DNA from: Actinophytocola algeriensis
GTDB taxonomy: Bacteria > Actinomycetota > Actinomycetes > Mycobacteriales > Pseudonocardiaceae
Assembly: GCF_014203735.1 (NCBI RefSeq)
Contig: NZ_JACHJQ010000004.1
Location: 744,001-808,000 of the forward strand
DNA length: 64,000 bases
Direction of reading: 5' to 3'
The notes beneath the pieces are model-generated. The model saw nothing but the letters and a program-made list of their open reading frames with translations. It had not been told where the DNA came from and searched no databases. A program made the position numbers and the translations under genes. Position 1 is the first letter of the stretch. The number at the start of each line of letters is the position of its first letter. Shown piece after piece: positions 1 through 9,477 of the stretch.

Positions 1-1
1 T

Positions 2-598
2 GGGGCGCTCGTCGTCAACAACCACACCTCCTGGCTCGACATCGTCGCCGTCAACGCCGTGCGGCCCATGCGTGCCGTGGCCAAGAAGGACATCGCGGGC
101 TGGCCGGTACTGGGGTGGCTCGTCACCGCCGCCGGGTCCGTGTACGTCGACCGGGAGAACATCCGGACGCTCCCCGGCACCGTCACCACCCTCGCCGACA
201 ACCTCCGCGACGGCGCGATGGTCAACGTCACCCCCGAGGGCACCACCTGGTGCGGGCTCACCCACGGGCGGTTCCGGCCCGCGCTGTTCCAGGCCGCGAT
301 CGACGGTGGCGTGCCGGTGCTGCCCGTGGCGCTCACGTTCCGGCTGCGGAACGGTGCCGCCACCACCGCGCCCGCGTTCATCGGTGCCGAGACGATCATC
401 GACTCCGTGCGCCGCACCGCCGCGGTGCGGGGGCTCGTGCTCGAGGTGCACGTCCTCGACGAGATCGCGCCAGGGCGGGCGGCCGACCGGGGCGAGCTGG
501 CGCGGCTTGCCGAGCGGGCCGTCGACGACGTCCTGATGCCCGCCCCGCTGCCCGCCGAAAACCACTGGACCTCCAGCGTGGTCGAGGTTGCACCATGA
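2..598 (+). CDS. 1-acylglycerol-3-phosphate acyltransferase family protein (3' part)
   Basis: The window opens inside this gene, so its 5' end is missing. The visible 198 residues carry the acyltransferase block NHTSWLD (HX4D, His at visible residue 8) and the substrate-binding block TPEGTT near residue 78, the two hallmarks of PlsC-type membrane acyltransferases that acylate lysophosphatidate or related lysolipids. No long membrane segment is visible in this part. It ends with TGA at 596-598, and the next gene starts within a few bases, so the two are probably cotranscribed. Substrate chain and lysolipid identity cannot be read from the sequence. Family is clear; the exact enzyme is not. Confidence 0.85.
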   Translation, partial: GALVVNNHTSWLDIVAVNAVRPMRAVAKKDIAGWPVLGWLVTAAGSVYVDRENIRTLPGTVTTLADNLRDGAMVNVTPEGTTWCGLTHGRFRPALFQAAIDGGVPVLPVALTFRLRNGAATTAPAFIGAETIIDSVRRTAAVRGLVLEVHVLDEIAPGRAADRGELARLAERAVDDVLMPAPLPAENHWTSSVVEVAP

Positions 599-602
599 TC
601 CG

Positions 603-1982
603 GTGAGCCTGGACGCGGTCGAGCCGCACCACGAGGAGAAAGCGCCGTCCGTCTGGTCGGCGAGCTACCGCGCCACCACCATCGGGATGCTGACGCTGGT
701 CACGATCGCCGCGTTCGAGCACCTCGGGGTCAGCACCGCGATGCCGATGATGGTGGCCGACCTGCGCGGCGAGGCGCTCTACTCCTGGCCGTTCACCGCG
801 TTCCTCGCCGCCAGCGTCATGGCGACCGTCCTGTCCGGACGCTTCTGTGACCGCTTCGGCCCAGGACCCGCGCTGCTGGCCGGGCCAGGGTTGTTCCTCG
901 CCGGGCTGATCACCTCCGGGGCCGCCACCGGCATGCCGGTGCTGCTCGCCGGGCGGGTCCTGCAGGGGCTCGGGCTCGGCACGCAGATCGTCGCGATCTA
1001 CGTGCTCGTCGCGCTCGTGTTCCCGCAGCGCAGCAGGCCCGCCGTGTTCGGGCTGCTCGCGGCGGCGTGGGTGGTGCCGTCGCTCGTCGGGCCCACCGCG
1101 GCGGGGCTGATCACCGAGCACGTCGGCTGGCGGTGGGTGTTCCTCGGGATCGCGCCGTTCGCGCTGCTCGGCGTCCTGCTGCTGACACCCGTCATCCGCC
1201 AGCTGCCCGAGATCGACCGGGACGCGCCCGAGTCGACCGCGCGCCGAGGAGTCGCGGCCGCCGCCGTGGCCACCGCCTTCGGGATCGCCGCGCTGACGTG
1301 GGCCGCGCAGCACCCCTCGCTCACGACCCTGTGGCTCGGGCTCGCCGGGCTGGCCGCCCTCGTGCCGGCCATGCGGGTGCTGCTGCCGCGCGGCACGTTC
1401 GCCGCCCGGCCGGGGTTGCCCGCGACCGTGCTGGTCAGGGGCATCTTCGCGGGGGCGTTCTTCGGCGTCGAGGCGTTCGTGCCGCTCACGCTGGCCTCGG
1501 TGCACGGGTTCTCGCCCGCCATGTCCGGGGTGCCGCTGACCGTCGGCGCCTGCGGGTGGGCGGCCGCGTCGCACTGGCAGGGCCGCAACCCCGACCTCGA
1601 CCGGCCGAAGCTCATCCGGGCCGGGCTGCTCGCGCTGGCGGCCACCCTCGCCGCGATGGCCCTGGTCGGTGCGGACTGGGGGCTCGCGTGGCTCGTCGTG
1701 CCGTTGTGGCTGGTCGCAGGCGCCGCCATGGGCCTCGCTTACCCGTCGATCAGCGTGCTCGGACTGGACTACGCAGCACCCCGCGACCGAGGGTTCGTCT
1801 CCTCCGCCCTCCAGGTCAACGACATGACCTTCGCGGCGATCACGGTGGGGCTGGGGGGCGTGATGCTCGCCACGTTGGCGTCGACCACGGCGCCGTCCGC
1901 GGCGATCGTGCCGCTCAACCTGCTGCTCGCGGGCCTGGCGTTGTTGGGCGCCCTCGTCTTCAGGCCTGCTAGGCAAGCCTGA
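603..1982 (+). CDS. MFS transporter, probable drug or metabolite exporter
   Basis: A membrane protein of about 459 residues with many hydrophobic helices. An MFS-like loop ([11 protein letters not shown]) follows helix 2, and helix 5 has the antiporter motif C type sequence (GPTAAG) found in proton-driven exporters. Two start codons are possible: TTG at 588, overlapping the preceding acyltransferase gene, or GTG at 603 just after it. I prefer 603. The tight junction with the acyltransferase suggests one operon, but the link gives no clue to substrate. The family call is firm; the cargo is unknown. Confidence 0.8.
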   Translation: MSLDAVEPHHEEKAPSVWSASYRATTIGMLTLVTIAAFEHLGVSTAMPMMVADLRGEALYSWPFTAFLAASVMATVLSGRFCDRFGPGPALLAGPGLFLAGLITSGAATGMPVLLAGRVLQGLGLGTQIVAIYVLVALVFPQRSRPAVFGLLAAAWVVPSLVGPTAAGLITEHVGWRWVFLGIAPFALLGVLLLTPVIRQLPEIDRDAPESTARRGVAAAAVATAFGIAALTWAAQHPSLTTLWLGLAGLAALVPAMRVLLPRGTFAARPGLPATVLVRGIFAGAFFGVEAFVPLTLASVHGFSPAMSGVPLTVGACGWAAASHWQGRNPDLDRPKLIRAGLLALAATLAAMALVGADWGLAWLVVPLWLVAGAAMGLAYPSISVLGLDYAAPRDRGFVSSALQVNDMTFAAITVGLGGVMLATLASTTAPSAAIVPLNLLLAGLALLGALVFRPARQA

Positions 1983-2007
1983 TGACCGATTTTCACCGAA
2001 CGCGGAC

Positions 2008-2013
2008 TACCCT
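2008..2013 (+). promoter_or_regulatory. Candidate -10 element for iscS (leaderless start)
   Basis: TACCCT lies 9 nt before the ATG of iscS and no Shine-Dalgarno sequence is present, so transcription probably begins at or next to the start codon. Confidence 0.5.
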
Positions 2014-2022
2014 TGTCTTTTG

Positions 2023-3258
2023 ATGACCTATCTCGACCACGCGGCCACCACGCCGATGCTGCCCGAGGCGGCAGCGGCGATGACCGCCCTACTCACCGAC
2101 GCGCGTGCCGCCAGGGGCAACGCGTCGTCGCTGCACACCTCCGGGCGGCGCGCCCGGCGCCTGATCGAGGAGGCCCGCGAGGACATCGCGGCCGCGCTCG
2201 GCGCCAGACCGTCCGAGGTGATCTTCACCGCCGGTGGGACCGAGAGCGACAACCTGGCGATCAAGGGCATTTTCTGGGCCCGGCGCGCCGCCGACCCCCG
2301 CCGCAAGCGCTTGCTGGTGTCGTCGGTCGAGCACCACGCGGTCCTGGACGCGGCCGAGTGGCTGGTCGAGCACGAGGGCGCCGACCTGACGCTGCTCGAG
2401 GTCGACGCGTTCGGCCGCGTGCACGACGACACGCTGCGGGCCGCGATCGCGGAGGACCCGGCGAGCGTCGCGCTGGTCAGCGTCATGTGGGCCAACAACG
2501 AGGTCGGCACGGTCAACCCGGTGAAGGAGCTGGCCAAGACCTGCGCCGAGCAGGGCATCCCGTTCCACACCGACGCCGTGCAGGCCGTCGGCGCCATCCC
2601 GGTCGACTTCACCGGGTCCGGCGCGTCCGCGCTCACACTCACCGGCCACAAGCTCGGCGGCCCGTTCGGCGCGGGCGTCCTGCTGCTCGGCCGCGACGTG
2701 GCGTGCACGCCCGTGTCGCACGGCGGGGGACAGGAGCGCGAGGTCCGGTCCGGCACGCTGGACGTGCCCGCGATCGTGGCGCTCGCCGCCGCCGTCCGCC
2801 ACGCCGTCGACCACCGCCCCGAGGAGGCCGAGCGGCTCGCCGGACTGCGTGACGAGCTGGTCGCCGCCGTGCGGGCGGTCGTGCCGGACGTGGTCCTGAA
2901 CGGCGATCCCGGTCAGTCCGATGTGTACGACGCACCGTCGCGGCTGCCCGGCAACGCGCACTTCACGTTCCCCGGCTGCGCCGGTGACAGCCTGCTGATG
3001 CTGCTGGACGCCAGGGGCATCGAGTGCTCAACCGGCTCCGCGTGCACGGCCGGGGTCGCGCAGCCGAGCCACGTCCTGCTGGCCATGGACGTCGAGCCCG
3101 ACCAGGCCCGCAGCTCGCTGCGGTTCTCGCTCGGGCACACGTCGACGCGCGCGGACGTGACCGCGCTCGCCGACGCCATCGGCCCCGTCGTCGAACGCGC
3201 GCGCAGTGCCGGTCTGGTGAACATGCGCCGCGCCGCAACTCGTGTGGAGATCTTGTGA
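2023..3258 (+). CDS. iscS: Cysteine desulfurase (IscS/NifS family)
   Basis: PLP-dependent enzyme that removes sulfur from cysteine as a persulfide for tRNA thiolation and Fe-S assembly. The 411-residue protein has the N-terminal YLDHAATTP signature, the PLP lysine in TGHKLGG (about Lys210) and the catalytic cysteine in STGSACTAG (about Cys341). The ATG at 2023 is preferred over an in-frame TTG one codon earlier because a -10 hexamer sits 9 nt upstream and there is no ribosome site. It overlaps the next gene, mnmA, by GTGA. That pairing is the known actinobacterial arrangement and fits sulfur delivery to MnmA. Confidence 0.95.
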   Translation: MTYLDHAATTPMLPEAAAAMTALLTDARAARGNASSLHTSGRRARRLIEEAREDIAAALGARPSEVIFTAGGTESDNLAIKGIFWARRAADPRRKRLLVSSVEHHAVLDAAEWLVEHEGADLTLLEVDAFGRVHDDTLRAAIAEDPASVALVSVMWANNEVGTVNPVKELAKTCAEQGIPFHTDAVQAVGAIPVDFTGSGASALTLTGHKLGGPFGAGVLLLGRDVACTPVSHGGGQEREVRSGTLDVPAIVALAAAVRHAVDHRPEEAERLAGLRDELVAAVRAVVPDVVLNGDPGQSDVYDAPSRLPGNAHFTFPGCAGDSLLMLLDARGIECSTGSACTAGVAQPSHVLLAMDVEPDQARSSLRFSLGHTSTRADVTALADAIGPVVERARSAGLVNMRRAATRVEIL

Positions 3259-4343
3259 GAGTTCTGGCCGCCATGTCCGGTGGCGTCGATTCCGCGGTGG
3301 CCGCGGCCCGTGCGGTCGACGCCGGGCACGACGTCACCGGCGTACACCTCGCGCTGTCGGCCAAGCCCGGCACGTTGCGCACGGGCGCACGCGGCTGCTG
3401 CACGGTCGAGGACGCGCACGACGCCCGCCGCGTGGCCGACATCCTCGGCATCCCCTTCTACGTGTGGGACTTCGCGGAGCGGTTCACCGAGGACGTCGTC
3501 GACGACTTCGTCGCCGAGTACGCCGCGGGCCGCACGCCCAACCCGTGCCTGAAGTGCAACGAGCGCATCAAGTTCGCCGCGTTGCTCGACAAGGCGATCG
3601 CGCTCGGTTTCGACGCGGTCGCCACCGGTCACTACGCCCGGCTGTCGCTTGTGGACGGTCAGCCGGAGCTGCGGCGCAGCGCCGACGACGGCAAGGACCA
3701 GTCCTACGTGCTGGCGACGCTGCGGCCGGACCAGTTGCGGCACGCCATGTTCCCGCTCGGCGGCTCGGTGAAGCCCGCCGTGCGCGAGGAGGCCGCCGAG
3801 CGCGGGCTCATGATCGCCGAGAAGCCGGACAGTCACGACATCTGTTTCATTCCGGACGGCGACACGCGCGCGTTCCTGACCAAGCACCTCGGCGAGCGGC
3901 CGGGTTCGCTGGTCGACGACGAGACCGGCGCGGTGCTGGGCGCGCACGCGGGGGTGCACGGGTTCACCGTCGGCCAGCGGCACGGCCTCGGCCTGCGGGT
4001 GCCCGCCGCCGACGGCCGCCCGCGCTACGTGCTGTCGCTCGAACCGGTCAGCGGCAACGTGCGGGTCGGCACGGCGGAGAAGCTCGGCGTGCGGGAGATC
4101 GTCGCCACGGCGCCGACCTGGCCGTCCGGCGCGGAGATCGCCGCGGGCACGCGGTGCGTCGCGCAGGTCAGGGCACACGGCGGCACGGCACCCGCCGAAG
4201 CGTCCGTTGTGGACGGAAAGCTGGTCGTGCGGATCGACGGCGAACTGCGGGGCGTGGCGCCAGGACAGGCCGTTGTGCTCTATCGCGAGGACGCCGGTGG
4301 TGATGTGGTGCTCGGCAGCGCGACCATCACGGCGACCTCCTGA
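3255..4343 (+). CDS. mnmA: tRNA-specific 2-thiouridylase MnmA
   Basis: Adds sulfur to the wobble uridine (s2U34) of Glu, Gln and Lys tRNAs, using ATP and persulfide sulfur from a cysteine desulfurase. The 362-residue protein has the PP-loop SGGVDS at residues 8-13 and the two cysteines expected for catalysis: Cys101 in the CNERIKF motif and Cys197 in [12 protein letters not shown] at 3255 overlaps the iscS stop codon, so translation is probably coupled. Its own stop codon, TGA at 4341-4343, begins a diverged copy of the GAGCGAAGCTTGCGGAGCGA-type repeat described at 56545. Confidence 0.95.
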   Translation: MRVLAAMSGGVDSAVAAARAVDAGHDVTGVHLALSAKPGTLRTGARGCCTVEDAHDARRVADILGIPFYVWDFAERFTEDVVDDFVAEYAAGRTPNPCLKCNERIKFAALLDKAIALGFDAVATGHYARLSLVDGQPELRRSADDGKDQSYVLATLRPDQLRHAMFPLGGSVKPAVREEAAERGLMIAEKPDSHDICFIPDGDTRAFLTKHLGERPGSLVDDETGAVLGAHAGVHGFTVGQRHGLGLRVPAADGRPRYVLSLEPVSGNVRVGTAEKLGVREIVATAPTWPSGAEIAAGTRCVAQVRAHGGTAPAEASVVDGKLVVRIDGELRGVAPGQAVVLYREDAGGDVVLGSATITATS

Positions 4344-4365
4344 GCCCAGCCCGCGGAGCGAACAA
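4342..4365 (+). repeat. Diverged copy of stop-codon-embedded 24-bp repeat
   Basis: Matches the 24-bp core of the dnaJ-rsmE repeat at 19 of 24 positions, including an unbroken GCGGAGCGAAC. As with the other copies, its first two bases are the last two bases of a TGA stop codon, here that of mnmA. Confidence 0.5.
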
Positions 4366-4424
4366 CGGCTCTGCCGGGTGATCCGGCCGATCCATTCGGC
4401 GCACACCGTTACGCCGGGGGGAGG

Positions 4425-4465
4425 TACGTCGACGTATGGGATGCGTGACGCCATCCCGTACGTCG
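4425..4465. promoter_or_regulatory. Overlapping palindrome and inverted repeat before the subtilase gene
   Basis: Positions 4425-4436 are a perfect 12-bp palindrome, TACGTCGACGTA. It shares bases with a 14-bp inverted repeat, 4430-4443 against 4452-4465, with an 8-nt loop and a single T-G pair. GTACGTCGA also recurs directly at 4424 and 4458. The second arm ends just before a GAGAGG ribosome site and the ATG at 4478. In DNA this could be an operator for a dimeric regulator; in RNA the two hairpins would compete close to the ribosome site. Which of these applies is not known. Confidence 0.6.
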
Positions 4466-4477
4466 AGAGGTTGACTC

Positions 4478-6115
4478 ATGACCAGCGCGTTCCCGAACGG
4501 CGACCGTCCACGCGGCGAACCGCCCCGCAGGAACCCTCTGATCCCCGACGCGATCGCCATCCCGCCAGAGGTTCTCGCACGGCACCGCGCCCGTGTCCTC
4601 GACCCGGCCACCGCCGTCCGTCCCAAGAGTGGCGAACGTCCCTACTCCACCGTCTACCGCAGTGAGACGATGCTCGTCCCGGCAGGCGACGTCCACGGCC
4701 TCCTGCCGGACCCGGACCAGTCGAACGACGTCAACCGCCACCTCGCCGAGATCGGTCTCGAGCTGCGGCCCCCGCGCGAAGAGAACTGGCAGGGCAACGT
4801 CGGCAGGCTGCCTGCCGACCTCGGGGTGGCGGTGCCGCTCGTGCGCAAGGACGGCGCGGTGGCCGACCGCGCACCCGACCCGTGGGCCGCGCTGGTCTGG
4901 CTGCGGGACAAGCTGTCCGACCGGGTCGGGCACTACCAGCTCGACCACCTGCTGATGCCGGCGACCGCCGTGGTCGAGGGCGCGCCGGTGTCCAACGGCG
5001 GGGCGGTCGGCGGTGTCCCGGTGTCCAACGGCGGCAGCGTGGGCGGCACGATCGCGCTGTACACGGGCAGCCGCAACCCGGTCGCCATGCTGATGCCGCA
5101 GCCGGTGCGGCCCCCGGCGGCGACGCTCACCGGCGGCCGCCGCCCGGTGGTCGCGGTGCTCGACACCGGCATCGGCTACCACCCGTGGTGGAACGGGCAG
5201 GACCCGTCCGACCCGATCATCGAGGTGTCGCAGGACTTCCAGGACCTGCTCGCCCAGCAGGAGCTCGCCGACCCGAGCATGGTGCAGCCGTACCCGCTGG
5301 ACGACCCCAGGGAGGTCCAGAACGTGGTGCAGCCGCTGCTCGGGCTGCTCGACTCGCACGCGGGCCACGGCACCTTCGTGTCCGGCCTCGTGCACCAGCT
5401 GTGCCCCGCCGCGAAGATCCTGTCGATGCGGGTGCTGCACAGCGACGGCTTCTCCACCGAGGGCGCGCTGCTGCTCGCCCTGAACTGGCTCGCGGAGCGC
5501 GTCGAGTCCGGTGACCCCGCGCAGGCGGTCGACGTCGTGTCCCTGTCGCTCGGGTTCTACCCGGAGACGACCGACCCGGCGCAGGTCGGCCAGGTCCGCA
5601 CCGTCATCGAGCGGCTCACCAGCCGCGGCGTGCTGGTGGTGGCCGCGGCCGGCAACGACGCGACGACCAGGCCGTTCATGCCCGCCGCGTTCGGTCAGGG
5701 CACGGGCGGCACGGCCGGGGATCCGCTGCTCAGCGCGATCGGCGCCCGCAACGCGGCCGGTCTCACCACGGCCGCGTTCAGCAACTGGGGCGAGTGGGTC
5801 AGCCGCTGGGCACCCGGCAACGCGCTGGTCAGCACCGTGCCGGCGGACTGGGAGGGCGCGGCGGGCCCCGGCCTCGCCTACCCCGACCCGCTCGGGCTCG
5901 GGCCGTGGCTGCGCACCGCGCCCGACCCCGACGACCTGCGGTCCGGGTTCGCGGTGTGGGCGGGCACCTCGTTCGCGACACCCGTGGTCGCCGGTCTGCT
6001 GGCGCAGGCCCTCGCACACGACGAGCAGTGCGCGAACGCGGGCGACGCGGCGAGCCGTGCGCAGCTGGCGCTCGCCGCCACGGACGCGGAACTGGCCCGC
6101 CGTCACTGGCAGTGA
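4478..6115 (+). CDS. Subtilisin-like (S8) serine peptidase, apparently cytosolic
   Basis: A 545-residue protein with a complete subtilase active site: Asp229 in VAVLDTGIG, His297 in HAGHGTF, oxyanion Asn393 in AAAGND and Ser498 in AGTSFATP. There is no signal peptide or transmembrane segment; the N-terminal 220 residues are a non-catalytic region with a short duplicated motif (APVSNGGAVGG and VPVSNGGSVGG, residues 169-190). ATG at 4478 follows GAGAGG. A gene for a TPR-CHAT protein starts 62 bp downstream on the same strand. A regulated intracellular protease acting with the caspase-like partner is inference from the pairing and lack of export signal. A prodomain or substrate-binding role for the N-terminal part is also possible. 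Confidence 0.9.
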   Translation: MTSAFPNGDRPRGEPPRRNPLIPDAIAIPPEVLARHRARVLDPATAVRPKSGERPYSTVYRSETMLVPAGDVHGLLPDPDQSNDVNRHLAEIGLELRPPREENWQGNVGRLPADLGVAVPLVRKDGAVADRAPDPWAALVWLRDKLSDRVGHYQLDHLLMPATAVVEGAPVSNGGAVGGVPVSNGGSVGGTIALYTGSRNPVAMLMPQPVRPPAATLTGGRRPVVAVLDTGIGYHPWWNGQDPSDPIIEVSQDFQDLLAQQELADPSMVQPYPLDDPREVQNVVQPLLGLLDSHAGHGTFVSGLVHQLCPAAKILSMRVLHSDGFSTEGALLLALNWLAERVESGDPAQAVDVVSLSLGFYPETTDPAQVGQVRTVIERLTSRGVLVVAAAGNDATTRPFMPAAFGQGTGGTAGDPLLSAIGARNAAGLTTAAFSNWGEWVSRWAPGNALVSTVPADWEGAAGPGLAYPDPLGLGPWLRTAPDPDDLRSGFAVWAGTSFATPVVAGLLAQALAHDEQCANAGDAASRAQLALAATDAELARRHWQ

Positions 6116-6165
6116 CGTGCGGCTGACGAGGCGTCGTGCCAGGCCTGTCATCCCGTCACCCGTCA

Positions 6166-6171
6166 TAGTGT
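6166..6171 (+). promoter_or_regulatory. Candidate -10 element for the TPR-CHAT gene
   Basis: TAGTGT lies 6 nt before the ATG at 6178, with no ribosome site between them. The CHAT gene may therefore have its own leaderless promoter as well as read-through from the subtilase gene. Confidence 0.4.
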
Positions 6172-6177
6172 GGCTGG

Positions 6178-8805
6178 ATGGCGGGCTTGGCTAGCGACCC
6201 CGGGCGAGCTCGTCGCCACGACGTGCTCGCCCGTGTGGTCGCGCTGCACCAGCGCGCCCGCGAGGCGGGGTGGGCGTACCGGTTCGACCGGGCGGTCGCC
6301 CTCCTGCGGGACGCGCTGCGGCTGCTCGAAGCCGCCGCGCCCGGCTCCGTGCCTGCCGCTGAGCTGCGGGTGCGTGCCCTGGTCAGCCTCGGGTACGCGC
6401 AGGCCGAGTCCGGTTCGCACGCAGGGGGACTGGCCCGGCTCGACGAGGCGGCCGGGCACCTCGCCGCGCTGCCCGACGGCTCGCGCCGCGCCGAGCTGGA
6501 CGGCCTCGTGCTGTGCAACCGCGGCCTGCTCATGCACCGGGCCGGCAAGATCGTCGACGGCATCGACCTGTTCGACGCGGCGATCGAGCGACTGACCGAG
6601 GCCACCGGTGACCCGGTCGTGCTCGCCAGCGCCTACCTCAACCGCGGCCACGCCTACATCGACCTCGCGCACGCGACCCGGGCCGCGCGGGACTTCACGA
6701 CCTGCATCGAGGTGTGCGCCGAGCACGACATCGGCTGGCTCGCCGCCAAGGCCCGGCACAACCTCGGCTACGTCGCCTACATGACCGGCGACCTGCCGAC
6801 CGCGCTGCGGCACTTCGCCGAGGCCGAGACCAGCTACCGCGCAGGCACCCCGGGGCTCCTGCCCGCGCTGAAGCTGGACCAGGCGCGGGCGCTGCTGTCC
6901 GCGGGCCTCGCCACCGACGCCGCCGCGCACCTCGACGACGTGATCCCCCGGCTGCGTGCGCAGCGGGCCGGGCAGGACCTCGCCGAGGCCGAGGTGACCG
7001 GTGCCGCCGCCGCGCTGCTCGACGGGCGGATCCGCGACGCGCGGCGCCTCGCCCGGTCCGCGGAGCGGCGCTTCACCAAGCGGGGCAACGAAAGGTGGGC
7101 GGCGGTCGCCGCGCTCGCCGCGTTGCGCGCGGACACCGCGACCGCGCTGGCGGCCGGCCGCGTCCCGGTGCGCCTGCCGGTGCGTGCCGTGAAGCTGTCG
7201 GACACCCTGCGCGCGCTGCTGCTGGAGGACGAGACCGGTCTCGCGCTGATGCTCGCGGTCCGCCTCGAGCTGCGCCGAGGCGACCCGGCGGCCGCGGAGC
7301 TGCTGCTCGACCAGCTGCCGCGCCAGCGCACCACCACCCCGCTCGACCACCGCATGCTGCTGCGGCTGTGCCGCGCCGAGCTGGCCGTGGCCCGCGGCGA
7401 CCGGCGGCGCGCACTGTCGGAGGCCCGTGCCGGACTGGCCGAGCTGGGCCTGGCCCGCGACCGGATGGGCGGGCTGGAGCTGGTGTGCGGCACCGCGATC
7501 CACGGCCAGCAGCTCGGCGACCTCGCGGTGCGCCTGGTGCTGGCCGGGCGGCGCCGTGCCGCGCCCGACGGGACGCCCCGCACGCTCCGCGACGCGCGGC
7601 AGCTGTTCGGGTGGCTGGAGCGGACGCGCGCGCAGGTCTACCGGTACGAGCCGCTGCCCGCGATCGACGACCCGGTGCTCGCCGAGCAGGTGTCGGAGGT
7701 GCGGTCGCTGCGGCGGGCCGCGCAGCAGGCGCGCCTGGCCGGCCGGTCGCCGCGCCGCGAGGAGAAGCAGATCGCCGCGCTGGAACGGGACGTGGTGCGG
7801 CACGGCTGGTACGCGACGCCGTGGGGCCGCCCGCGCCCGGTGGCCTCGCTCGCGGCGGTGCGGGACGCGCTGGGTGACAAGGCGCTGGTGAGCTTCGCGG
7901 TGTCCGGCGACGAGCTGGTGGCGGTGGTCGTCGCGGGCGGGCGGACCCGGCTCGTGCGGCTCGCGTCGGCGGCGGAGACGTTCGAGTGGGCCACCCGCCT
8001 GCACGCCGACCTCGACACGTACGCGCCCAACGGGTTGCCGCCGCAGCTGGCCGCGGTCGTCGAGGCGTCCGCGCGGCGCAGCGCGGACCTGGTCGACACG
8101 CGGCTGGTCGCGCCGCTCGCGCGGTACGTCGGCGACCGCGAGCTGGTGATCGTGCCGACCGGTGCGCTGTACGCGGTGCCGTGGGGGACCCTGCCGTCCC
8201 TGCGCGGGCGGTCGGTGGTGGTGGCGCCGTCGGCGACCGCGTGGCTCGCCGCGGTGACCGCGCCCGTGTCGCACGGCAGGGTCGTGCTGGCGCGCGGGCC
8301 CCGGCTGCGGGACGCGGTCGCCGAGCAGAGCCGCCTGGCACAGACCTACCCGGCCGCCGTGCGGCTCGGCGACGACACCGCGACCGCGGCCGGTGTCCTG
8401 TCCGCCATGGACGGCGCGTCGGTCGCGCACCTCGCGGCGCACGGCGAGCACGAACCGGCCAACGCCATGTTCTCCCGCCTGGAACTGGCCGACGGGCCGC
8501 TGTTCGCGCATGAGCTGGCGCGGCTGTCGGACCCGCCGAGCCACGTCGTGCTGGCCGCGTGCGAGCTGGCGCTGTCCCACATCCGGCCCGGTGACGAAGC
8601 CCTCGGGTTCGCCGGTGGCCTGCTGGCCAGCGGGGTGCGCACGGTGGTGGCGGCCACCTGCCGGATCGGCGACTCGGCCGCCGCCGCGACGATGGTCACC
8701 TACCACGCACGCGTGGCAGCGGGGGAGTCACCGGCAGTAGCGCTCGCCGCGGCGGTGGCAGAGGATCCGCTGCGCCGCCCGTTCATGTGCCTCGGTGCCG
8801 GCTGA
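6178..8805 (+). CDS. TPR-CHAT (caspase-like) domain protein
   Basis: An 875-residue soluble protein. Roughly residues 10-500 are Ala/Leu-rich helical hairpins typical of tetratricopeptide repeats. The C-terminal third is a CHAT domain, the bacterial relative of caspases and separase, with the His-Cys dyad visible as His755 in HLAAHGEHEP and Cys795 in VVLAACELAL, followed by the expected GEALGF-like stretch (GDEALGFAGGLL). CHAT proteins are generally proteases or protease-derived regulators activated through their repeat regions. The gene follows a cytosolic subtilase by 62 bp, so one may process or activate the other; this is inference. Target and trigger are unknown. Confidence 0.9.
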   Translation: MAGLASDPGRARRHDVLARVVALHQRAREAGWAYRFDRAVALLRDALRLLEAAAPGSVPAAELRVRALVSLGYAQAESGSHAGGLARLDEAAGHLAALPDGSRRAELDGLVLCNRGLLMHRAGKIVDGIDLFDAAIERLTEATGDPVVLASAYLNRGHAYIDLAHATRAARDFTTCIEVCAEHDIGWLAAKARHNLGYVAYMTGDLPTALRHFAEAETSYRAGTPGLLPALKLDQARALLSAGLATDAAAHLDDVIPRLRAQRAGQDLAEAEVTGAAAALLDGRIRDARRLARSAERRFTKRGNERWAAVAALAALRADTATALAAGRVPVRLPVRAVKLSDTLRALLLEDETGLALMLAVRLELRRGDPAAAELLLDQLPRQRTTTPLDHRMLLRLCRAELAVARGDRRRALSEARAGLAELGLARDRMGGLELVCGTAIHGQQLGDLAVRLVLAGRRRAAPDGTPRTLRDARQLFGWLERTRAQVYRYEPLPAIDDPVLAEQVSEVRSLRRAAQQARLAGRSPRREEKQIAALERDVVRHGWYATPWGRPRPVASLAAVRDALGDKALVSFAVSGDELVAVVVAGGRTRLVRLASAAETFEWATRLHADLDTYAPNGLPPQLAAVVEASARRSADLVDTRLVAPLARYVGDRELVIVPTGALYAVPWGTLPSLRGRSVVVAPSATAWLAAVTAPVSHGRVVLARGPRLRDAVAEQSRLAQTYPAAVRLGDDTATAAGVLSAMDGASVAHLAAHGEHEPANAMFSRLELADGPLFAHELARLSDPPSHVVLAACELALSHIRPGDEALGFAGGLLASGVRTVVAATCRIGDSAAAATMVTYHARVAAGESPAVALAAAVAEDPLRRPFMCLGAG

Positions 8806-8855
8806 AAACTGCGTGCGCAACTTTGCTGATCCGGACGAGTGGGTCCGTTTGCTCC

Positions 8856-8861
8856 TACTAT
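8856..8861 (+). promoter_or_regulatory. Candidate -10 element for the DUF4178-to-SpeE-like operon
   Basis: TACTAT ends 10 nt before the ATG at 8872. It lies in the only sizeable gap between the CHAT gene and the following six-gene operon, so it is the likely operon promoter. No convincing -35 box is seen. Confidence 0.5.
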
Positions 8862-8871
8862 GCTCGCGGCC

Positions 8872-9477
8872 ATGACCGAGCTGTTGCTGGTGCTGATCCT
8901 GGTCGCCGTCGTGGCTGTCGGGGTGGTGCTCTACCTGCGCTCCCGGCAGAACCGGCCCAAGGTGGACGAGCGGCCGGGCAAGCCGGCCGACCCGCTCGCC
9001 GACCACCAGGGCGTCACCGACATCCGCACGGTCCGCGCGGGCGACATGATCGACTACGGCGACCAGCTGTACTTCGTGCGTGGCTCGCTGCGGCTCACCG
9101 AGGGCGGCTACACCTGGTCGGAGCACTTCCTCGACGACGCGCGCGGGGCCCGCGTGTGGGTGTCGGTCGAGGAGGACCCGGACCTGGAAGTGGTGCTGTG
9201 GCGGGAGACCGAGGAGGTCACCGCGCCCGGCGGCAAGACCATGGAGGTCGGCGGGGTCACCTACCGCAAGGAGGAGGACGGCACCGCCGCCTACACGTCC
9301 GAGGGCACCACGACCGTCGCGGAGCGCGGCTCAGTCGAGTACGTCGACTACGAGGGCCCCGAGGGCAAGGCGCTGTCCTTCGAGCGGTTCGACGGTGGCA
9401 AGTGGGAGGCCGGGCTCGGCGAGTCCATCGCACTGCCCGCACTCCGCGTGTACCCGGCCGGCAGTGATCGCACGTGA
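8872..9477 (+). CDS. DUF4178 membrane-anchored protein
   Basis: A 201-residue protein with one N-terminal transmembrane helix (about residues 3-22) and then a soluble beta-rich region that I recognise as DUF4178, with the pattern VRAGDMIDYGDQLYFVRG and a tandem-looking Glu/Tyr-rich second half. It is the first gene of a compact operon and overlaps the next gene by GTGA. DUF4178 proteins are uncharacterised. Elsewhere they occur with DUF350 and polyamine-synthase-like genes, as here, so a role in a membrane-associated polyamine-linked process is plausible but unproven. No catalytic motif is evident. Confidence 0.8.
   Translation: MTELLLVLILVAVVAVGVVLYLRSRQNRPKVDERPGKPADPLADHQGVTDIRTVRAGDMIDYGDQLYFVRGSLRLTEGGYTWSEHFLDDARGARVWVSVEEDPDLEVVLWRETEEVTAPGGKTMEVGGVTYRKEEDGTAAYTSEGTTTVAERGSVEYVDYEGPEGKALSFERFDGGKWEAGLGESIALPALRVYPAGSDRT

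Noticed and set aside
396-1976. Long open frames antisense to real genes, e.g. 396-1976, 6163-8706, 11099-13276, 38785-41727
   Set aside because: They are Arg/Pro/Gly/His-rich and mirror well-supported genes. Such shadows are expected at this GC content, and none has a family motif.
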